Below are positions 26,772-37,900 of a stretch of 64,000 nucleotides of DNA, one piece after another; position 1 is the first letter of the stretch, and every line of letters starts with the position of its first letter. The DNA is from Muribaculaceae bacterium (lineage in GTDB: Bacteria; Bacteroidota; Bacteroidia; Bacteroidales; Muribaculaceae): NCBI GenBank assembly GCA_017443765.1, contig JAFSYB010000067.1:20104-84103 (forward strand), given 5' to 3'. Under the pieces are notes generated by a model. It was not told where the DNA came from and made no database searches. It saw only the letters and a list, made by a program, of their open reading frames with translations. The position numbers were made by a program, and so were the translations under genes.

Positions 26772-29700
26772 TTATTCTTTGATGAATACACTGCTCCACT
26801 GCCGGTTCTCGGCATTGATTGTAATCACATACATGCCATTAGCCAGCTGTGACACATCAATGCCGCCGCTCACGTCGGCATTGGTGATTTTCATCATCTG
26901 CCGGCCCGATACGCCGTGAATCACAAGCCAGTCAACGCAAGTTGCACCGGCAAGGTAGAGCCGGTCGGTCACCGGCACGGGGTAAACCTTGAAGTTGCCA
27001 TGGCCTTGCACATCTTGCACGCCGGTCTGGATTGCTGTCATCACAATCGGCTCGTTGACGACAGGATGATTGTTTTCGGCAAACGTCATGTTGTCGTTAG
27101 GACTCAAATTCATGCCGCCCAGGGTGGGGTCGTAGAGCTTGAACGTGAGTTCCTCGCCGTCATTGTCGCCGTGCACCGTGAGGTAGAAAACACCATTGGT
27201 CACCGGGGCGGCTCCACGGCACTCATCACCCACAAACGCTCCAATCCAGCTGCCCTCGCTCAGGGTCAATTTGGAGATTACCGCATTCACTGCCATGTTG
27301 TTGGCATACTTGTACGGGTCGTAAGTCCACGGAGCGGCGGTTTTGCCCTGCTCGGAATGAGCTTTCACATAACTGCGCGAGGCCATGTGCTGGGTGGGGA
27401 AGCTGAACGACTTGGTGCTCTTGCTGTAGTACATGTAACCCAAGCCGGGTTTCATGGTGGTCAGGTCGCCAAGCCATTGTTCACCATCGAACAACACAAA
27501 TGCGTCTTGCCCCTTGAGCACATCGCCTGCCTCTGCCGGCACGCGTGCCAGCGCTTCGGTCACACCAAGCTCGTCGGTGGGCAGATAGCCCATCCAGTTC
27601 CACCCGGGCTTCAGCGTCAGCGTGTGGTTGGTGATGGGCTCGCCCGTGAGGGCATACGTGCCGTCGGTGATCATCTGCAGTTTATATGCCTGTTCGGGGC
27701 TCAGCTCGGTGAGGGCACCTTTCCACAAGCCGGTGTGCGTGGCCTCTGCATTTTGCCCACGCAACGTGCGGGCGTTGTAGAGCGTGCCCAGCGCATCGTT
27801 CAAGTCGGCCATCGACTCGTCCTCAACGCCAAACGACACCCAGTTCCAGCCTGCCTTCAGGGCATAATCAATCGTTACACGCTCAATGGCGTCGAAGTGC
27901 GCGGCAATTACCACATTCTCGGTCACCGAAAGCTCCAGATTCGGCTCATTGCCGGCGTTCTTGCCATTCACCGTCCAACCGGCAAACTCATGGTATTTCG
28001 CTGGTGTGGCCGTAAGCCGCAGCACATCGCCATAAGCATATTTGCCATTGCCGTTGCCCTCAACGTGGCCACCCTCGTTGGGCTCGACATTCACAGCAAC
28101 ATCGAACACCATTTGCTGGAAGCGGGCTTCAATGATGGTCAACACCGCATCAAGCGTGAACTTCCACGAGGGCTCATTCGACACAAGTTTGTCGTCAACA
28201 TACCAACCGGCAAAGCTGTAACCGCTGGCCGGTGTGGCTGTGAGCTTCAGTTCGCTGCCTGCAGGCAGCTCTCCGGCCAACGACGACACCTCGCCACCCT
28301 CGGCAGGATTGGCATACACTTTGTAGGCAACAGTGCCCTCGACGCGCTGCGACCATCCCACCATCTTGCCATTGGTGCCGGGATAGCCCTCGGCATCGGT
28401 GATGCCAATGGTGTGAACCGTGAGCACATAATAGCCGTTCTGGGTGGTCAGTGCGCTCAAGTCGAGTGCAAACGTCTGCTCGTCGATGGGTGTGATGGCA
28501 ATCTGGTTGGCATCAAGTTTCTCACCCTCGCGCAGCAAGGTGATATCGGCGGATGTGAACGTCGTCGCGTCTATAGCCTTGTTGAAGCGCACGGTTGCGG
28601 TGGTCACTGCTTGCAAGTTCATCGCGGTGGTCTTCATGCCATCGATGGCCTCCACGGCAAGGATGGGTTGTGCAATGGGCGAAACCGTGATGATGTAGGT
28701 CTCATTGCTACCCGTGGCGAGCTGGTCCACGATGTGGATGCGGTTCTCGTACAACGGGTCTTTGCCGTCGCGCAAGGTGCGGTCGGTGAGCCAAACGTTG
28801 CCAAGCGGCACTTCGGCTCCGTCGCTTTGACGCTTGACGTCGACAATGTTCACCATTCCCAACGTCGGGTCAATGGCCTGGGCATAGTTCCATCCGGCGG
28901 CTGCGCCACTCAGCGTGAGCATGAGCTGGGTCTCGCCCTGGCGGGTGGCTTGCAGCGTTGCACCTGCGGCTACCGAAGCCGTTTCGCCATCGAGGAAGAA
29001 CAGATGGTCGGGAGTGTCGTCAGCATCAATGTCTTCGTTGACGAGGAACGCCACTTGATTCGACGTGTCAACACATTCATGAATCAGCTCGTGGACTCGG
29101 GCATCTTTCACCAGGCTCAAGTTGGGATTGTTGAAACCGGTGACATGGTTCACTTGCACATCGTAGCTGGTGAAGTGTCCCAGCAGCGAGCTGAGCAACC
29201 ACCATTGTGCCAGGGCATGGTCGCCGGCCGCAATGGTGCCAAAGTCGTTCACATAATTCTCCTCCATCATCATGCTTGCGTCTTTGCCGTTGAGCAAGGC
29301 CATGTCGATGAGCAAGCCCTTATCGTTCTCGGTGATTTGCGGCTGGGCGGTGGTGATTTTCACGTTGTTGGCATCACCGGCGCCGCGATTGTTGATCAGC
29401 AGGGCAAACTCAGTGGGAATCGAAGGCTCGACCACATCGGCGGTCAGCGGGTCGTCGCCCAGCACATCGCGCTGCATGAAATAGTCGAGATACAGTTGCG
29501 GCGCGGGACGCACGGTGAGTTTCTTGGGAGTCAACTCACGCGACACGGTCAACCCCGTGTACGGGTCCACAAAGGTCACCGTACCGCCAAAGGTGTAGTC
29601 CAGGTCGTGTTCGAGTGCGGCCTTGTCGGTGGGGATATACTCCACGGTTGCCACACCGGTCGTACCGCTGGTGAGGTTCCAGTCCGAGCCAAGTTGCAAG

Positions 29701-32700
29701 TCACCGGTGAAGCCGTTGAGCGATTTGGTGTGGATTTCCATCTTGTCGGCACCGGCCATGTTGCCCTCCGGGTCGGTGACTGTCAAGTGCAGCTGGAAGT
29801 CCTCAATGGCGTTGCTCTCGTGGTTGTTCTTCACCGTGAGCGTGCCCAGGAATCCCTGACGGGTCAGCGTCATCGTCTGCTTGAACTCCAGCGAAATCGT
29901 TGAGCACACGCTGTTGCTGCTCTCTTCAGTCAATGCTTTTGTAACTTTTTCATAAGACGCGAGATACAGCGAACTGATGTCATCATAACCTCGGCGAATC
30001 ACCTCATCTTGAATTGCGGCGGCATTCTCAATCTCAGTGGCCAATGCTTCAAGGTCAATGTGGTTCTCGGCATCACTTTCGCCCTTGTAGTACAGGATGG
30101 TGTTGTTCCAGCGTTCCACCAATTGCCGGGCTTGCTCGATATTGATGTTGTCAGGGCGTTTTTCAAGCAGACTGGCCACCTTATCCTGAGGAATCGTCAT
30201 TTCATCGTCAAAACTGCTTGAGAATTCGGTCATAAATTGGTCAAATTGGTCAGGTGAGCAGTTTAACCAACAATCGTTACCAAACCAGGTATTCTGTACA
30301 TTCTGCAATGAAAGGATTGCTTGATAACACAATTCGACATCTTTTTGGAACTCGGCAATGCTTGAATTGTCGGAGTAATTACTGCTTGCCTTGTGCATGG
30401 GGGAATTCTGTTCGGCATTACATGGCCTGAGCAAATCTATCAAACATCCGATGAGAGCACCTATTGGAGTTCCTTCCATAAAACTTAATCCAATAGACCA
30501 GGCGCAACTCATCACATTTGTTATTACAGTCCTTTCATCGTATGGCCTATTAACTACATCTCTTATATTTTCTATACATGAGGCAAGAGCATAAGCAACC
30601 TTTATAGATTGTCTAATTTGTCCAATTCCTGTTATACTTAATCCGACATTTATTCCGCAGAATACCAGTCTCTTCAAATACTCATTCGTACATGGATTGC
30701 AACTTATATCGCCATCACCACCCTTTAACATCCAATCCGAGAATTTAGCTAACCAACTTGGAACACTTATGGGGGGGATATTTGGTCCACCAATCGGATC
30801 CCGAGGTTGCCATTCTCGCAAATCCTTGCCTCCGGTTGGGCAGGTTTTTACTCTTACGGGTGTTTCTATTCTTACGTATTTTCGGGTGATTTTGTCGCAT
30901 TTATAGCTGTAACGGATGTCTGTTGCCCAATAGCATTTAGAGTCTGTTGCAGCCCGCTTGGCTCCATTCATTTCGGTCTCGGTGCATGTCATGACCACCT
31001 TAATAATCTTGGACTGGTTTGCGGCAAGATTGAACTTGCCGGTTTCCATCGCTGTAAATGTGAACAATGGGTGTTCATAAAGCGTCAGTTCCACGTCTTC
31101 GGCGGTTATCAGGCCGTGATTGGTAATCAGGATGTCAAACATCAACGATTCACCCGCAGCCAGGCTTTCGCCGTCGATACTCGATGGCATTTCCACTGTC
31201 ACAACTGGTATGGGTACATTGGTTTCAAAGTTAAAAGTCGTCTTAATGTCATAGACATCTTCCACTTCGGTCTCAACAATCTCGTAGGTGATTTCAACAC
31301 CGCTCAAACTGATTAGGATGGTTTCGGTCTTTTCGCGACCTGGGTCAATGAGAACAATTCGGTTAGCACTGTCGTGCGACGGCTCGGTCACCACCACATT
31401 GTAATATCCCTCGTTAAGCTCGACGGTGAAGTGGCCGTCGGTGTCGGTCACGCCTTGTGCGATAATCGCGCTGGTGACGGGATGCTGAATGGTCACGGTT
31501 GCACCGGCCACATGGGGCGCTTCATCGGTGTAGTAGGTGTACTCATCGGTGACGTCCACAATGAGCGTGCCCACGGCTTCACTCACCAATTCAAACTCAA
31601 ACGGCAACGACAGGCCGGTTCCGCCGGCGCAGTTGATGCCCAGAGTTCCTTTCATGATTTGGCTCAGCTGCATACCCTCGGGGGCGCCGAACCGCAGCAC
31701 CACGGTGGCGCTCTCGTCAAAGTCGAGCGAGGGCAGCGTGGCGGGGGTCAGCGAGGTGATGTAGGGTGGCAGCGACAATTCAATCGCTCCGCTGGCACCA
31801 CGGCCCACGTTGTGGAGCGTGAACTCAATGTCGTGGGTGCCACCTTGGGTCACGGTGGTCTTGATTTGCGTCAAACTGGGCTCGAGCTTGGCCGTGGGCA
31901 TTGCGGCATAGCAGTACAATCGGTAGTCGGCTGCCGCTCCCTGCTCGTCGGTTATCTGCAATACAATCTCCTGCCAACCATTATACAGGTTGGTGGCTTT
32001 GTTGTCGGTGGGCGAGGTGGCATTCAGCGTGAATGATATTGCTGAATGTTCCCCTCCGGTCAGGTTGGAAATCGTCGAGAATTGTGCCTCGATGTTTTCG
32101 GCTCCCTGCTTCACAGCCGCTGTCACCCCGCTCTGCGGCAAGTTGCCGTTGTTCTGCACCGTGATGGTGCCGGTGATTGGCTCGCCCACGGTCATTTGCA
32201 CCGTTTGGTAGCGGTCGGCAAGCGCAAGCTCGTAGACATCAAACTCTGTCTGGGCTTCCTTGGTGTTCTCGCCGGGGTAGCACGCTCCCGCCACGAAATG
32301 GCCCATCTGGTTGGGCTCGGGTGTCCAGGTGGCCGTCAGGTTGCCGGTGGCATCGGTGACTGCTGTGATGGTCTGGCGCAGGCCGTTGTTGATGACATAA
32401 ATCTCAATCTCTTGGTTGCCAATCAGCTTGCCGGTGGCCCGGCCGGTGAAGGTCACGGTTGCGCCGGGGGCATACGCCTGCTGGTCGGCGGTTACCGACA
32501 CGGCAAACTGCGGCAGTACCTCGATGTGGGCCACAGCCTCGTTGTTTGTGTAGTTAAGCTCGCTGAAGGCGCGGGCGGGATTGGCAACAACCTTGATGGT
32601 GTGGTCGCCCGGCACCGGGGGCAATGCTATTGTGCGCGTGAGCGACACCTCGCTGCCCACAGCCAGTTCATCGGCCAAACGGATTTCGGCGCTGGCTTGA

Positions 32701-34943
32701 GCCGCTTGGTCCACATAGATGGCGAGCAGCGTCTGCGACGGCAGGGGGGAGGCACCCTCGTTGGCCAGGGTGAGGTTCAGCGTCACCTCGTCGCCAACGT
32801 AGATTTCGCTCTCTGCAATCGTAAGCGACCGCACGGCAGCGTCGGGCAACGTTTGGTCGCTGACCAGGAACCAAGTCGTGCCCACGGCAAATCCGTCGGC
32901 ATTGGCGGCCAGTTCCACCACGCGGCTGTCGCCGGCCACCGTGTTGCTGCGGACGGCAATGGTGACTTCGGCGCTTGCTTGCCCGGCCGGAATGGTCACG
33001 GTGTGGGCATAGTCGAGTGCTTCATCGGCATTGCTGCTCAGCGTCACGGTCAGTGCGTTGGCAGTGCCGGTGTTGCGGGTCACGGTAACCACAGTTGTCC
33101 CGCCTTCGAGCACGGTGGACAGTGTTGAAGCCAACGTCAGCGATGGGCCGTCGTTGTCGATGATGGTGACGGGCACCGTCACCGCGCCATGCTCATTGCC
33201 CGTGGCCTGGCAACTGCATGATGAAATGTACACGGCAGCGGTGATGTTGACAGTGCGGTCGCCATCCACCTGGGCATTGTCAACAACTCCCAGGGTGAAC
33301 TCGGCCGTGTCCACACCCTTTTCAAGCGTCATGCTCTTTGTGGGATAGTAGATGTCGCCCTCGCTGTCGTCGCTCAGTTTGATGGTGATTTTGCTGTTGG
33401 CGTCACCCATGCGATGCAGGCGTGCGTTGATGGCCATTAATCCGGCTCCCTCGCTCACCGTGGTTGGCGTGAGGGTGAGCTCAATCTCGGGAATGTCGTT
33501 GTCGGCAACACCCACGTAGGCCTCGCTGTTCACATATCCCGTGGCACTCACCAGGAATGTGGCCGTGAGGTTCAGGTGCGGCACATCATCGTCAATCGAG
33601 GTCACATCGATGTAGATAGCCTTTTGCCCGGCAGGGAGTGTCACCTGGCTGGGGAAACGGAACAGTGATGCGTTGTCACAGTTCAGGTTCAGCGTCACGT
33701 CGTGCTGCGGGGCTTGGTCAAGATGCACGTGGAGCACAAACGATTCACCCTCGTCGATGTCGCGCTTCGACGATTCGATATACAACGCGGGGAACACATC
33801 GTCAACTATCTCTAAGGTGTCGCTGGCCGGGGCGTAACCACCGCCCTTGGCCTCGACAACAACGCTGTTGTTGGGGTCATGGGTGTTATTGGCGGATAGC
33901 GTGAGATAGAAATACTCACTCGATTTTCCGGCCTGGATGGTCACCTCATCAGCCATCGACACACGTTCATCGGTTGTATGGGTCAGGGCGAACACCTGCT
34001 TCTGGCTCCAATCGCCGCTGCGGGTCAGCAGACCCTTGACCACGTTGCCGCTCACCTCGGGTGCAATGTCGGGGCTGAGCTGCAGGCTCAGTTTTTTGCT
34101 CACAGTGATTTCACCGCTTTGGGCCGTGTTGTTTCCCTGTTTGCTGGGTGGCTCTTGGGTGTCAGTGTTGGGAATCACTTGAACCCGCACGGTTGCGTTG
34201 CCATCAAGTCCCAGAATGTGGGGGAGCTGTACGTTGGCTGTGCGGTTCACTTGCTGGCCTGCCGCCAGACTGCTGTCGTAGGTGATGCGGGTCAAATGCT
34301 TGGTCGCGCCATTGGCTGCCACAAGCGTCAGGCTCTCGCTCCAGCCGCCGCCGGTGTCAAGGTTGCCAATGTTGCTCACAGTCCACGAGATGCCCACTTG
34401 CTCATCGGGGGCAAGGGTGGTTTTGTCGAGGTTCACTGCCGTTACCGTTAAGTCGGCGCAGTGGGTGACGATGACAATGCTGCCGGCCTCGCCGCTGCTG
34501 CTGATTTCATTTCCATGAACATCGCTGAGCACCAGGTCGGTGAGCTGCATCGGGTAGGCGGTGTTGTCGTCCAGGTCACCCACACTGCCTTCGATGGTGA
34601 GCAGTGTGCCGGTGCGACCCGCGATGGCGGCGTTGCTGGGTGAATAAATCATGACCATGTAGGTGTTCGGGCTCATCTTGCGCATGGTCACCTCGTGGCC
34701 GTCAGCACGCTGGGTGCGCGTGATGCTGCTTGGGTTAAGCGTCACGCCGTTGGGAACAGTGAGCGTGAACTGCGCCGCGACCACTTGTTCCGAATTCTCC
34801 AACTGTACCGGGAGTTGGAACGCGGAGGATGCTGGCGTGCTCACGTCGGGAATGACCAGCCGGTTGCTCGCCTGCTGCGCTGTCGTGGCCAGCACGGCGA
34901 GGAAAAACGCCGCCAGCGTCAGAAATAATTGTTTTCGTATCAT
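26772..34943 (-). CDS. Giant secreted multidomain surface protein (cohesin-like, CARDB, Calx-beta, InlB-type B repeats, type IX sorting tail)
   Basis: This 2723-residue protein starts with a signal peptide (MIRKQLFLTLAAFFLAVLATTA). Segments in order: cohesin-like sandwich about 28-155 (VVAAQFTLTVPNGVTLNPSS); CARDB about 158-280; Calx-beta-type repeats about 385-690 (VTIIDNDGPSLTLASTLSTV); further CARDB/Ig-like domains to about 1110; a carboxypeptidase-regulatory-like domain about 1125-1215; an AT-rich, Cys-rich region about 1345-1570; more CARDB-like segments; an SbsA-type Ig domain near 2100-2195; two B-repeat-like units about 2205-2350 (ANPAEGGEVSSLAGELPAGS); a GWNWV/GWNWMGY repeat pair; and a Por-secretion-type tail ending GMYVITINAENRQWSSVFIK. 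It is probably exported by the type IX system and anchored on the surface. It follows the 1460-residue gene by 32 bases. Function unknown; an adhesive or scaffolding role is inferred. Confidence 0.82.
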   Translation of the reverse strand: MIRKQLFLTLAAFFLAVLATTAQQASNRLVIPDVSTPASSAFQLPVQLENSEQVVAAQFTLTVPNGVTLNPSSITRTQRADGHEVTMRKMSPNTYMVMIYSPSNAAIAGRTGTLLTIEGSVGDLDDNTAYPMQLTDLVLSDVHGNEISSSGEAGSIVIVTHCADLTVTAVNLDKTTLAPDEQVGISWTVSNIGNLDTGGGWSESLTLVAANGATKHLTRITYDSSLAAGQQVNRTANVQLPHILGLDGNATVRVQVIPNTDTQEPPSKQGNNTAQSGEITVSKKLSLQLSPDIAPEVSGNVVKGLLTRSGDWSQKQVFALTHTTDERVSMADEVTIQAGKSSEYFYLTLSANNTHDPNNSVVVEAKGGGYAPASDTLEIVDDVFPALYIESSKRDIDEGESFVLHVHLDQAPQHDVTLNLNCDNASLFRFPSQVTLPAGQKAIYIDVTSIDDDVPHLNLTATFLVSATGYVNSEAYVGVADNDIPEIELTLTPTTVSEGAGLMAINARLHRMGDANSKITIKLSDDSEGDIYYPTKSMTLEKGVDTAEFTLGVVDNAQVDGDRTVNITAAVYISSCSCQATGNEHGAVTVPVTIIDNDGPSLTLASTLSTVLEGGTTVVTVTRNTGTANALTVTLSSNADEALDYAHTVTIPAGQASAEVTIAVRSNTVAGDSRVVELAANADGFAVGTTWFLVSDQTLPDAAVRSLTIAESEIYVGDEVTLNLTLANEGASPLPSQTLLAIYVDQAAQASAEIRLADELAVGSEVSLTRTIALPPVPGDHTIKVVANPARAFSELNYTNNEAVAHIEVLPQFAVSVTADQQAYAPGATVTFTGRATGKLIGNQEIEIYVINNGLRQTITAVTDATGNLTATWTPEPNQMGHFVAGACYPGENTKEAQTEFDVYELALADRYQTVQMTVGEPITGTITVQNNGNLPQSGVTAAVKQGAENIEAQFSTISNLTGGEHSAISFTLNATSPTDNKATNLYNGWQEIVLQITDEQGAAADYRLYCYAAMPTAKLEPSLTQIKTTVTQGGTHDIEFTLHNVGRGASGAIELSLPPYITSLTPATLPSLDFDESATVVLRFGAPEGMQLSQIMKGTLGINCAGGTGLSLPFEFELVSEAVGTLIVDVTDEYTYYTDEAPHVAGATVTIQHPVTSAIIAQGVTDTDGHFTVELNEGYYNVVVTEPSHDSANRIVLIDPGREKTETILISLSGVEITYEIVETEVEDVYDIKTTFNFETNVPIPVVTVEMPSSIDGESLAAGESLMFDILITNHGLITAEDVELTLYEHPLFTFTAMETGKFNLAANQSKIIKVVMTCTETEMNGAKRAATDSKCYWATDIRYSYKCDKITRKYVRIETPVRVKTCPTGGKDLREWQPRDPIGGPNIPPISVPSWLAKFSDWMLKGGDGDISCNPCTNEYLKRLVFCGINVGLSITGIGQIRQSIKVAYALASCIENIRDVVNRPYDERTVITNVMSCAWSIGLSFMEGTPIGALIGCLIDLLRPCNAEQNSPMHKASSNYSDNSSIAEFQKDVELCYQAILSLQNVQNTWFGNDCWLNCSPDQFDQFMTEFSSSFDDEMTIPQDKVASLLEKRPDNINIEQARQLVERWNNTILYYKGESDAENHIDLEALATEIENAAAIQDEVIRRGYDDISSLYLASYEKVTKALTEESSNSVCSTISLEFKQTMTLTRQGFLGTLTVKNNHESNAIEDFQLHLTVTDPEGNMAGADKMEIHTKSLNGFTGDLQLGSDWNLTSGTTGVATVEYIPTDKAALEHDLDYTFGGTVTFVDPYTGLTVSRELTPKKLTVRPAPQLYLDYFMQRDVLGDDPLTADVVEPSIPTEFALLINNRGAGDANNVKITTAQPQITENDKGLLIDMALLNGKDASMMMEENYVNDFGTIAAGDHALAQWWLLSSLLGHFTSYDVQVNHVTGFNNPNLSLVKDARVHELIHECVDTSNQVAFLVNEDIDADDTPDHLFFLDGETASVAAGATLQATRQGETQLMLTLSGAAAGWNYAQAIDPTLGMVNIVDVKRQSDGAEVPLGNVWLTDRTLRDGKDPLYENRIHIVDQLATGSNETYIITVSPIAQPILAVEAIDGMKTTAMNLQAVTTATVRFNKAIDATTFTSADITLLREGEKLDANQIAITPIDEQTFALDLSALTTQNGYYVLTVHTIGITDAEGYPGTNGKMVGWSQRVEGTVAYKVYANPAEGGEVSSLAGELPAGSELKLTATPASGYSFAGWYVDDKLVSNEPSWKFTLDAVLTIIEARFQQMVFDVAVNVEPNEGGHVEGNGNGKYAYGDVLRLTATPAKYHEFAGWTVNGKNAGNEPNLELSVTENVVIAAHFDAIERVTIDYALKAGWNWVSFGVEDESMADLNDALGTLYNARTLRGQNAEATHTGLWKGALTELSPEQAYKLQMITDGTYALTGEPITNHTLTLKPGWNWMGYLPTDELGVTEALARVPAEAGDVLKGQDAFVLFDGEQWLGDLTTMKPGLGYMYYSKSTKSFSFPTQHMASRSYVKAHSEQGKTAAPWTYDPYKYANNMAVNAVISKLTLSEGSWIGAFVGDECRGAAPVTNGVFYLTVHGDNDGEELTFKLYDPTLGGMNLSPNDNMTFAENNHPVVNEPIVMTAIQTGVQDVQGHGNFKVYPVPVTDRLYLAGATCVDWLVIHGVSGRQMMKITNADVSGGIDVSQLANGMYVITINAENRQWSSVFIKE

Positions 34944-34975
34944 AGCTGTAGAATGTTTTTATTGTATGTCTTGGA

Positions 34976-37900
34976 TTAGCGCACAATCACCTTGCGCTGG
35001 GTGTTCGCGTTGCCGTGGTATTTAACGCTCACGACGTAAACGCCCGGAGCCAGCCCGCGAGCAATCGCGTTGCGCCCGGGCTTGAGCGTTGATGCCTGGT
35101 CGGCGGCGACAAGGCGGCCGTCGATGGTGACAACGGCCCACTGCACGTTGTCGAGTTGTTCCTCGGCAGTCAGGTAAATCGCGCCATCGTTGGCGGTGAT
35201 GCTGATGGCCTTTTGTGCCAAGTCGTCCACGCCTGTTCTGTTGGGTGCCCCGATGGTGAGTGCTATCGGTTGTGCGTCGGCATCGCTCAGCGCGGCATAG
35301 CGTACCGCGGGTGCTGCGCCGGTGGCGTTGGCGATGGCCGTCACCCCGGCGGGCAGCGTGACGCCGGTGAGCGAGTAGGCCACGGCGTGCGGGCCGTTGC
35401 CGCTCAACGTCATGCCGTTGGGTAACCAGGTGGCTGCTCCATCAAGCAGGATGTCGAAGGCACTGACTGCCGTGTTGCTCGACAGGTAAAGCACGCCATC
35501 GCGCCAGTACAGGTGGGCCGCAGGCTGCGCCTCGTCCTCGGCGATTGCCGGTGCGCGGTGTGCGCCTGGGCTTCCGGTGGCCGGCACAACGCGTGCGCTG
35601 CGGCGTGGTGCGCTTGCACCCGTGTTGTCGGCGGCAAGCAGCAGGTTCACCTCGCCCACCACGTCCTGCACGTTCAGGCGGTCGTCGGCAATCACATTGG
35701 CGGCTGTCCAGTTGAAGCGGTAGGGGTAGTTGCCGAATATCTTGTTGATGATTGCCTGCAGGTCGTTGACGTTCACCGCGCCGCTGAAGTCGGCATCGCC
35801 CGGGGCAAACGACAGCGTGGTGAAGCAGTTGCCGCGCAGTTCGTCGTTGCTGAAGCTGTCATCGCCGTTTCGGGTGGTCTTATATACCTTGATTTTGATT
35901 TTATCGCCGCTTTGGCCTCTGTACTCCGTGGTGTAGCCGTCGCGGTAGGCCGGAATCAACTCATTGTCGTACACGGCTACCGAGGCCAGATAGGTGTCGC
36001 TCATGCTGTGGAAATCCAGTATCACATTGCAGTCAAACGCTTGCGACTGCGTGTTGTAGCGATAGATAGAGGGCAGCATGGTGAGCAGGCCAAGCAAATT
36101 GTCTGTCGAGATTTCGCTGAGGTCAATATTGGGAACCGGCTCCTCGACGGTCTGCGGGAACAGGTTCAGCGAGGTGATAGTTGCTGGCAGCGGCGGGTAG
36201 ATGGCACTCAGGTTGTTGCCGCTCACGTCCAGCGTGGTGAGGCTGTTCATGGGGGCGACGAATGTGCCAATGTTGCCGCGCAGGCTGTTGTCGGCCATGT
36301 TGAGCGAGGTCAATGCCGCGAGCGTGACGCCGCTGGCGGGCAGCTCACCGCTCAAGCCGTTGTCCTTCAGGTTGAGCTCGGTGATGCGTCCCTTGCTGAT
36401 GGTGGCAAGGCCCTTGTCCTTTAACTGACGGGCTTGTTTCACATCGCTCACATCGATGGTTTTCTTCCAGTTGGCGCCATTGGTGGCGTTATACAGCGCA
36501 ACCATGCAGGCCCAGTCGTCGGTGTTCAGGGCATAGATGGTGAACGTGGCTGCGTTCTCAAGGCTCTGGCTCAGGTAATATTCCCCCTCGGCAATCGCGA
36601 CGTTCACCACATACTCGCCCGGCTCGACGGGTGCGGTGGTTTGCGCAACGCCGTCTTTCACATAGGTGACAGTGGCCGTTCCCATGCCAGTTATTGCGTT
36701 GGTCCGCAGCGTGGCGGGGTGTGCCTTGCCGTCGTAGAGGATGTCGGTGTCTTCGACTTGCACAATCGCCACATTGTCGGGGATAGGAGCTTTGTTAATC
36801 GTGAATGTGGTGGTCAGTGTGCCCGTGAACTGCCCCTTGCCTGTAGCGGTAATGGTTGCGATGCCGGGCTTGACGTTGTTTGAATAATTGAGGTAGTAGT
36901 CAGTCGCCTCCGACAACACGCCGAATGTGTTGTCCACCACGCGCACTGCCGGACGATGCTCCTTGCCGTTGTAAACCACAGTGGCATCCTCGGGGTTCAC
37001 CAGCTCTACTGTACCAGCCAGTTCGTGGAATTCGGGATTTTCATCGACAAATTTCACTTTGGTAAACGTGACGCGGGAGTCAGGGCTGCCGATTTCGTAC
37101 GACTCATTGTTTGAGCAGGTATATTTCATATACACCTTGAAGTCGCGCTCGCCAGGCTCAAAGTCGGCATCGGCGGTGACGTTGAGCGTGTAAATGTGAC
37201 AAGGGTTGGCCGTGACAGGGGTCTTTGTAAAGTTTGTACCTATAACATCATGAAATGGCCACCAGTCTTCCCGATCCAAATTGTCTGTGAACCTCACCAC
37301 GGGCGATCCGTTCTTCATAGGGATGTCATCGCCACCATAGCCATACAACCCGTCCGCATCGGCAATGGGGCGCAATCCCTTGGGGAAAGTGAGGTTGAAC
37401 TGGATGTTGGTGAAGTCACCACCCTCGGGCATTGTCAGCGTGAGCGGCAGCTCAATCACTTTTCCAATATCGGCGCGGGTCAGGGTCAGCTCTGGAGCCG
37501 AGATGGTGGGTGCAGACAAGTCGGTTGTAGCCCAGCCGGTCACAGAGAGGTTTTTGTTGGCATCAATGGTGAAAGTGAGGTCGCCACCGCCCACAATCTT
37601 GAAGTTCACGCCAGGGTTGCTCAAGGGGATATTGGTGCACCACTCGCTGTGGATGTCGTAGGTCGAACCATCGGCATCGCCGCCGTACCACACCTCGTCC
37701 TCGATGAACTTAAACTCAGCCCCGTCGCTGATTCCGTTGACAGTAATGGTATAGGTGCCGTTGTTCTCGGTCATTTCCAGCTTGCCTTCGGCCCAGTTGG
37801 TGAACGTGCCGGCAATATACATTTTCGGTGCAGCTACCGGATCGGGCCAAAACTTCTTCCAGTTGGGGTCGGACTTATAAGTGGCCAATTCCTCTTCGGG

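Noticed and set aside
26916..29903. 995-codon frame antisense to the giant surface-protein gene
   Set aside because: Val/His/Gly-rich shadow; the minus-strand frame has a signal peptide, repeats and a sorting tail.
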